This document shows positions 14,607 through 19,470 of a DNA stretch of 19,470 nucleotides, piece by piece (position 1 is the stretch's first letter; each line of letters starts with the position of its first letter). The stretch is from Myxococcales bacterium. Lineage in GTDB: Bacteria > Myxococcota_A > Polyangia > Polyangiales > Polyangiaceae. Both the position numbers and the translations under genes were made by a program. The stretch is taken from contig JANYHY010000722.1 in assembly GCA_025362165.1 (NCBI GenBank), positions 1-19,470 on the forward strand. Reading direction: 5' to 3'. Below the pieces are notes generated by a model, which saw only the letters and a program-made list of their open reading frames with translations, was not told the DNA's origin and made no database searches.

Positions 14607-17227
14607 TGCGTGTCCGTGAGCGCAGCGCGCACGTAACGGTCGAGCAGCGCAGCGTCCGCGGCGGGCGCCAAGCGCTTCGATCGGAGCGTGCGATTGGTCA
14701 GCAAGAAGAGATCGACGTCACGGTGTCGCTCCACGCCGAGCAGTCTGTGTGCACTCGAGAGGAGCGCGAGCGCGGCGTCGCGCGGGAGCGCCTCTCGCGC
14801 GCGACGGATCCATTCCTTCGGCGAGACGACCTCGATCGGCGCGTGCTCTCGAAGCGCGACGAGCAGCTCACGCAGAGATGCCCCGCGCAGAGACGACACG
14901 TGCACCAGATCGGGACCCGTGGCGGAGATCGCCAGCTCGCCGATGACGCGCCCCGCGAAGTCCACGGGCGTGATGTCCACACGTAGCCGATCATGATCGC
15001 CCTCGGGCACGCAGCCCACACGCGCGAGGCTCCGCAGTGTCCAAGCGAGCGAGCACGTCCGCGCGCTCGTGCCAGTGCCAGAGTGTCCGGTCAGCAAACC
15101 CGGCCTCACGATGCGCGAGCCCGCTCGACGCAGGATCGACTCGGCGATCACCTTCGACTGCGCGTACCCACCGAAGATGCGCGTCCGCGGCGCCAATCGC
15201 GTGTCTTCGTCGATGACAGTTGACTCGTCATCTGTCTGCACGAGCACCGCGAGAGACGACACATGCGTGACGATCTTCTCAGCGCCAGTGCGAGCGAACC
15301 GAGCGACCTCGACGGCGCCTCGCACGTTCGGGGCGAGCGCCTCTAGCGGTAACGCCATGTTCACGATGGCCGCGCAGTGCAGCACCCGCCCGACTCTCGA
15401 CGCAAGCTCTCGCCATCGAGCCTCTTCGAGCCCGAAGTGAGGCAGCGACACGTCGCCAACCCAAACGGTCACCGCGTCGCTCGATCGCAGACGTGATCGC
15501 GCGTGCACCTCGTCTCGAGCACGCACGAGCACGTTCACGCGCGCGTGGGTTCGGAGGAGGATCGCCTCGAGAGAGAGAGAGCCCAAGAAACCAGTAGCCC
15601 CGGTGATCAACCACTCGTCGCCCTGCCCGCTCGGCTCCACTTGCGAGAGCTCGTCGAACAGCCCGCGCCCGCGCGCGTCGAGATGCTCGAAGGTCGGCGC
15701 GAACGGCTCGTGGGTCGAGATCGCCGCCGGAGTGCGCGCGGTCAGTACGGCGTCTGCCGTGACGTGCACGCCGTCCAGAGAGGCGCGTGCGGCGACCTCC
15801 AACGCGGTGAGCGAGTGACCGCCGAGCGAGAAGAAGTCGCTCTCTTCTTCGGCGTCCACGAGGAGCACGTCTCTGAATGCATTGACGATGACGCTCACGC
15901 GCGGGTCCGTGTGCGCGGTCACGCTGAGCTTGCCGGTCGGACCGCGTGGGAGGGCGGAAGTCAGATCGATCGACGGCATCATCCAATCCGGCAACGACTC
16001 GCCTAGTTTGGCGCGAACGCTGGACACATCAAGTATCGAGTCCAGCGACTCGATCGACGCGACCAGGGCTCCGCCTCTCGAAGTGACGACAGCAGAGGCG
16101 ACGCCGCGGATCTCCATCAGGCACGCCTCGATCTCTTCGGGCGCGACGAGCTGGCCTCTCACCTTGAGCTGTCGATCGAGGCGGCCGAGAAATTCGAGCG
16201 CGCCGTCCTTCGTTCGGCGGACGCGATCGCCGGTCCGGTACCAGCGCTCACCGTCTCGCTCGACGAAGCGCGCCGCCTCGAGCGCGGGGCGATCGACATA
16301 GCCGAGCGCGAGCGCTGGTCCTGCGAGCCAGAGCTCTTCGTCCACGATCCGCTCTTTGACGTGAGGCAGCGGCGCGCCGAGGAGCGACGTTGTCCATGCG
16401 GTCGAACACTCGCAGAGGTGCGTGCAGATCGTCGCCTCCGTGGGCCCGTAGACGTTCAGCACACGCGCGCGCGACGCCCAAGCACGCACGGCCGGCGGAG
16501 ACGCGGGCTCGCCACCGATGATGACGACCTCGAGGCTCGAAGGCAGCTGCGAAGCGTTTGCCCAAGGCAAGATAGACGGTGGAAGATCTGCATGCGTGAC
16601 GCGGAGCGCCTCGAGCGTCTCGACGAGCCGACGCGGCGAGATTGGTCGCGGCAAGAGCGCCATCGCCGCACCCGAGACGAGCGCGGTTCCGATGTCGGAG
16701 ATGGAAGCGTCGAACGCGAGCGAGAGTCCGACGAGAGCGCGCTTCGAAGCGTCGAGACCGAACACGCGAGATTGCTCGAACAGCACGCTCCACAAGCCGC
16801 GATGAGACACCCGAACACCCTTTGGGCGACCGGTCGATCCCGACGTGTAGATCACATACGCGAGCTGTTCCTCGCCGAGCGCGCCGTCGGAGCGCAGCAA
16901 GTCGATCTCCACGCGCGACCCCACGATTGCCAAGACCGCGCGCGCCCGCACTTCGTCAAGGATCGCGGAGGTACGCGACGCGGGCGCTGCGGGATCGAGC
17001 GGCAGAAATGCGGCGCCCACTTCCCACGCAGCGAGCATCGCGGCGATGTGGTGAGGATCGCGGCCGAGCGCGAGCGCGATCACGTCCCCGCGTCCCACGC
17101 CGGCACGCGTGAGTCGAGAGGCGAGGTCTCCCGCGCGAGACGCGAGCTCCGCGTAAGACCAGACGCGCTCACCGTAGAGGACCGCAAGCGCTTCACCCCG
17201 CGTTGCGAGATCCTCGAGGTCAATCAC
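14603..17227 (-). CDS. Single-module NRPS: adenylation-carrier-thioester reductase (A-T-R)
   Basis: The 874-residue protein lacks a condensation domain. The adenylation domain (1 to about 440) has YTSGSTGRPKG (128-138), FDAS (172-175), NVYGPTEATI (258-267), YRTGD (330-334), GRLDRQLKVRG (348-358) and the catalytic Lys433 in PTGKL. The carrier domain has FFSLGGHSL, with Ser472 as phosphopantetheine site. The reductase has the NAD(P)-binding GATGFLG (543-549), HVSS (655-658) and Tyr688-x3-Lys692. The expected chemistry is ATP-dependent loading of one acid, thioester formation and hydride release as aldehyde or alcohol, as in Lys2 and carboxylic acid reductases. Hand alignment to GrsA gives the pocket code DASDIGVICK. 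Start GTG 17225-17227 overlaps the oxygenase stop; the end overlaps the NadR-like start. Confidence 0.93.
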   Translation of the reverse strand: MIDLEDLATRGEALAVLYGERVWSYAELASRAGDLASRLTRAGVGRGDVIALALGRDPHHIAAMLAAWEVGAAFLPLDPAAPASRTSAILDEVRARAVLAIVGSRVEIDLLRSDGALGEEQLAYVIYTSGSTGRPKGVRVSHRGLWSVLFEQSRVFGLDASKRALVGLSLAFDASISDIGTALVSGAAMALLPRPISPRRLVETLEALRVTHADLPPSILPWANASQLPSSLEVVIIGGEPASPPAVRAWASRARVLNVYGPTEATICTHLCECSTAWTTSLLGAPLPHVKERIVDEELWLAGPALALGYVDRPALEAARFVERDGERWYRTGDRVRRTKDGALEFLGRLDRQLKVRGQLVAPEEIEACLMEIRGVASAVVTSRGGALVASIESLDSILDVSSVRAKLGESLPDWMMPSIDLTSALPRGPTGKLSVTAHTDPRVSVIVNAFRDVLLVDAEEESDFFSLGGHSLTALEVAARASLDGVHVTADAVLTARTPAAISTHEPFAPTFEHLDARGRGLFDELSQVEPSGQGDEWLITGATGFLGSLSLEAILLRTHARVNVLVRARDEVHARSRLRSSDAVTVWVGDVSLPHFGLEEARWRELASRVGRVLHCAAIVNMALPLEALAPNVRGAVEVARFARTGAEKIVTHVSSLAVLVQTDDESTVIDEDTRLAPRTRIFGGYAQSKVIAESILRRAGSRIVRPGLLTGHSGTGTSARTCSLAWTLRSLARVGCVPEGDHDRLRVDITPVDFAGRVIGELAISATGPDLVHVSSLRGASLRELLVALREHAPIEVVSPKEWIRRAREALPRDAALALLSSAHRLLGVERHRDVDLFLLTNRTLRSKRLAPAADAALLDRYVRAALTDTQ

Positions 17228-18066
17228 GGCGCCTCGTCATGCAGTTGGACGTAGTCAGGCAGCGCCGATCCGCGCGACCGACCATCGACGTTCGGCGCGC
17301 CCAGACCGCGCGCGTGATCGCGCAAGTGCACGAGCCGCGCGTCCAAGCTGAAGCGCGTGCGGCCGAGCGCTTGCGGTAGCGTCTTGTGAAAGTGTGCGCC
17401 CGAGAAGAGCAAGATCTCGCCTCGCGCGCAGGAGAAGCCCTCTGCCGGGCCATAGTCGCTCTCACCTAGAACGCTCGGGTATCGGGCCTTCAACGAGGCG
17501 TCACGATCTTGCCAGCCGATCTTCAGGCTCCACCCGCGCGACACCCATTCGTCGTAGTCGAAGACCTCGGAGTCGTTGTCCACGGGTCTCGAGAAGCGCT
17601 CCGGGAAGAACACGAACGTCTCGTCCTCTTCGAGATCGTCGAGCGCCGTCCAGATGGTGACGACCGACGTCGGGTGCGCGTACCAAGTGTCGCGGTGTGG
17701 GTAGTAGACAGGCGCGGCGCGTGGGTTCTCGAACGCACGGTGCGCGATGACGCGGAGTCGAGCGGGATCGAACGCCGTGTCCCGCACCGAGAAGCCTACG
17801 TTCGCAGCCATCTCGGCGAGGAGCGCGTGCGCGTGCGGCTGCGTGTAGATCTCTCTTCGCAGCTTGCCGATGTGCCCAAACAGCTCTTCGTCCGTGAAGC
17901 GCTCGTGCGCGTGGCGCGGGTCGTCTCCGAGCTCGCGGCGCAGAGAGTCGTTCGCCATCCCGACGAGCGCGAGTGACGCGTCTGTGCTCGGCAGCAGGAA
18001 CACCTCGCCGTCGTAGAGTGCTCGGCGAAGCGTCTCGTCATCGGGGGGTCGTCTGCGCGAGATCAC
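17224..18066 (-). CDS. PhyH-like Fe(II)/2-oxoglutarate-dependent oxygenase
   Basis: This 280-residue protein has the facial-triad layout of the phytanoyl-CoA-dioxygenase family: His124 and Asp126 in YYPHRDTWY, a distal His in LLFSGAHFHKTLP (225 or 227), and an arginine in GRTRFSLDAR suited to hold 2-oxoglutarate. Between these lies ETFVFFPERFSRPV plus a Trp-rich stretch. The family hydroxylates, and sometimes halogenates or desaturates, free or carrier-bound substrates. Its place directly before the A-T-R gene suggests it tailors the acid, the loaded aminoacyl thioester or the released product. Start GTG 18064-18066 overlaps the methyltransferase stop and the 3' end overlaps the NRPS start, each by 4 bp. 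Confidence 0.85.
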   Translation of the reverse strand: MISRRRPPDDETLRRALYDGEVFLLPSTDASLALVGMANDSLRRELGDDPRHAHERFTDEELFGHIGKLRREIYTQPHAHALLAEMAANVGFSVRDTAFDPARLRVIAHRAFENPRAAPVYYPHRDTWYAHPTSVVTIWTALDDLEEDETFVFFPERFSRPVDNDSEVFDYDEWVSRGWSLKIGWQDRDASLKARYPSVLGESDYGPAEGFSCARGEILLFSGAHFHKTLPQALGRTRFSLDARLVHLRDHARGLGAPNVDGRSRGSALPDYVQLHDEAP

Positions 18067-18815
18067 GCGCGCCTCGTCGCCAGCGCGATCATGCGCGGAC
18101 TGTCGAGCGAGAGCGGCTCACCCGCGATGCTGCCACACAGCTCGATCTGGTCGAAGCCCGCAGCAGAGAGCATCGCGACGATCTGATCGGGCATGTAGAG
18201 CCGCACCTCGGACTGATGCTCGGCCACGCGCCGATCGCCTAGGAAATAGCTCCAATTCTTGAGCATCATGCCGCGCCGCAGATCGATCGAGCTCTCGCGC
18301 AGCAACAGGACCTCGCCGCGCGGGGTGCTACGGCGAAGCGCGACATCGCGCTGAAAGCCGCGAAGCACACCTGGAACGTTCATCGTGTCCAACGCGTACT
18401 TACCGCCCACGACGAGAGCGTCTCGCGCGCGCAGGAGCATCTTCTGGTTCTCGTCGTCGCGCGCGGAGTAGCCGAAGCTGGTCCACCAGTTGAAGGCGCC
18501 CTTCACGCTGGTCTTCGGTGTCCACTCGGTCGCGTCGGCGGCGATCAGCTCCAACTCCACCTCACGCTTGCCGGCCGACGCGCGCGCGCGCTCGATGTAG
18601 CTCGCAGCTTGATCGATCCCGACGACGCGCACGCCGCGCGATGCGAGCGGCACGCTCAAGCTGCCGACTCCGCAGCACTGGTCCAGGGCGCGATCGCCTG
18701 CGCGGAGATCCAGCCGTTCGACCAGGAAATCCAGGGTCTCCTTCACTTCGTCCTCGGTGCGCTCGAGCAGTTGATCTGCGAGCCAATCGTCGTAGAGAGC
18801 GCCCCACCAACTCAT
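18063..18815 (-). CDS. Class I SAM-dependent methyltransferase
   Basis: The 250-residue product shows the Rossmann methyltransferase core: motif I LDQCCGVGSLSVPLA, the acidic strand end VVGIDQA (motif II), an AADATEW segment and the motif IV-like NWWTSFGYS. The C-terminal half carries strand patterns typical of small-molecule N- or O-methyltransferases (LKNWSYFLG; VRLYMPDQIVAMLSAAGF). I chose ATG 18813-18815 (MSWWGALYDDW) because homology begins there; the frame is open to 19262 but the upstream 149 residues are antisense shadow of the asparagine synthase gene. The ATGA overlap with that gene supports the choice. The methyl acceptor is unknown. Confidence 0.88.
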   Translation of the reverse strand: MSWWGALYDDWLADQLLERTEDEVKETLDFLVERLDLRAGDRALDQCCGVGSLSVPLASRGVRVVGIDQAASYIERARASAGKREVELELIAADATEWTPKTSVKGAFNWWTSFGYSARDDENQKMLLRARDALVVGGKYALDTMNVPGVLRGFQRDVALRRSTPRGEVLLLRESSIDLRRGMMLKNWSYFLGDRRVAEHQSEVRLYMPDQIVAMLSAAGFDQIELCGSIAGEPLSLDSPRMIALATRRA

Positions 18816-19470
18816 GACGAGAGACCCATGCGCGACTGCAGCGTCGCTACCGAGAGCGCGAAGAGGATGACCGGATCGAATGCCTTCCTCTGTTGCGGTG
18901 ACATGTCTCCAACCTCGCCTGCGAGTTTGCTTACGCGCACCGGATCGAAGAGCGGCTGATCGCGAAATGAGGCGCTGGCGAAGGCGTCGCGGGCGAGCGC
19001 GAGCGTGTGCCGTCCGATCGGAGGCGCCAGGAACGGATGCTTCTCGCGCGCCGTCACCTCCGCCGGCAAGCGATCCTCCATCGCGCGCCGCAGGACCCAC
19101 TTCTCGACGCCACCGTTGATCTTCGTGTTCGTCGGGAGCTCGCGCAAGCGCGCGAACAGGACATGATCGAGCATCGGCACGCGCCCCTCCACCGAGCTCG
19201 CCATCTCGAGCCCGTCTCCCAGCGCGCGCAGGATGTAGCCCTCGAGCGCGAGCTTGCTCCATGCGTACGCGGATTGCTCCACGCGACCGCGACCACGCAT
19301 TTGATCGAGGTCGAGAGCGTCCATCATCGCGCGCGCGGGATCAGGCGAGAGACCCTCCGCGGTGAGCGCGATCACGCGCTTGCCAAAGGCCGCCTTCGCT
19401 GCCATCCACGTCGGCACGAACCCGAGCGTCGCTTCCACGCACGCGAGTGAGAGGCCATCTGCGTCTGGGA
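18812..19470 (-). CDS. Asparagine synthase-type enzyme, C-terminal part (truncated by window edge)
   Basis: About 218 residues are visible and the frame runs unbroken to the right edge, so the N-terminal glutaminase and the SGGxDS ATP loop lie outside. The visible part matches the C-terminal synthetase domain (PF00733-type): DALDLDQMRGRGRVEQ, SSVEGRVPMLDH, INGGVEKWVLRRAM with its conserved Lys, and PAEVTAREKHPFLAPP. Such enzymes use ATP to adenylate a carboxylate, which is then amidated, or closed as a lactam in beta-lactam synthetase relatives. In this operon context amide or ring formation on the pathway product is more likely than primary asparagine supply, but that is inference. A GTG at 19436 is internal and not the start. 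Confidence 0.88.
   Translation of the reverse strand, partial: PDADGLSLACVEATLGFVPTWMAAKAAFGKRVIALTAEGLSPDPARAMMDALDLDQMRGRGRVEQSAYAWSKLALEGYILRALGDGLEMASSVEGRVPMLDHVLFARLRELPTNTKINGGVEKWVLRRAMEDRLPAEVTAREKHPFLAPPIGRHTLALARDAFASASFRDQPLFDPVRVSKLAGEVGDMSPQQRKAFDPVILFALSVATLQSRMGLSS

Noticed and set aside
18816..19262. Possible fusion giving a 399-residue methyltransferase
   Set aside because: The added 149 residues are antisense-like Arg/Ala-rich sequence in a shifted frame of the asparagine synthase gene. The ATGA overlap marks the true start.
1..19470. Mobile elements, integrase sites, CRISPR arrays, tRNA or rRNA genes
   Set aside because: I found no transposase or integrase motif, no regularly spaced repeats, no cloverleaf-like sequence and no abrupt composition change.

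Overview
The window looks like a chromosomal segment of a high-GC (about 60-65% by eye) delta-proteobacterial relative, most likely a myxobacterium of the Polyangiales type. This is an inference from style rather than a marker gene: many lipoproteins with Asp/Ala/Ser-Pro linkers, a Dickkopf-like Cys-rich module, a GC-rich third codon position, GTG starts and long antisense shadow frames. Fifteen coding regions cover almost everything. There are no tRNA or rRNA genes, insertion sequences, integrases or CRISPR repeats, and no stretch over 300 bases lacks a gene.

Region 1 (1-3813) holds cell-envelope and housekeeping genes: the C-terminal end of a multihaem cytochrome c with a Thr/Pro tail, a convergent YaeQ-family gene, a small anchored protein overlapping an HtrA-like trypsin-fold lipoprotein, a cysteine-free exported protein, and a lipoprotein combining a double-psi beta-barrel with a Cys-rich tail. 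The convergent stops near 2550 lie inside a hairpin that could serve both strands.

Region 2 (3939-10684, minus strand) is a compact five-gene run. In transcription order it encodes a SNF2-type helicase, a DUF6438-like lipoprotein, a stand-alone LigD-type primase-polymerase, a B12-binding-type radical SAM protein with a TPR tail, and an AlkZ/YcaQ-like winged-helix DNA glycosylase. Junctions are a 1-bp overlap, a 16-bp gap, direct abutment and a 4-bp overlap. Three of the five are nucleic-acid enzymes, so a DNA-damage or defence role for the whole set is a reasonable hypothesis.

Region 3 (10828-13644, plus strand) is one large gene fusing a PHA-synthase-like alpha/beta hydrolase to an acyl-CoA-synthetase-like (ANL) domain whose ATP-binding loop and catalytic lysine are not recognisable. 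It is divergent from the helicase and runs tail to tail into region 4.

Region 4 (13632 to the right edge, minus strand) is the most unusual part. It encodes an asparagine-synthase-type enzyme (cut by the window edge), a SAM methyltransferase, a PhyH-like Fe(II)/2-oxoglutarate oxygenase, a free-standing NRPS of architecture adenylation-carrier-reductase without condensation domain, and a NadR-like NMN adenylyltransferase/kinase. Every junction is a 4-base ATGA/GTGA overlap, so the five genes are very probably one translationally coupled operon. A plausible reading is a small-molecule pathway in which one amino or other acid is activated, held on the carrier protein, reduced off as an aldehyde or alcohol, and methylated, hydroxylated or amidated, with an NAD-salvage-type enzyme built into the same transcript. 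I do not recognise this combination as a described pathway.
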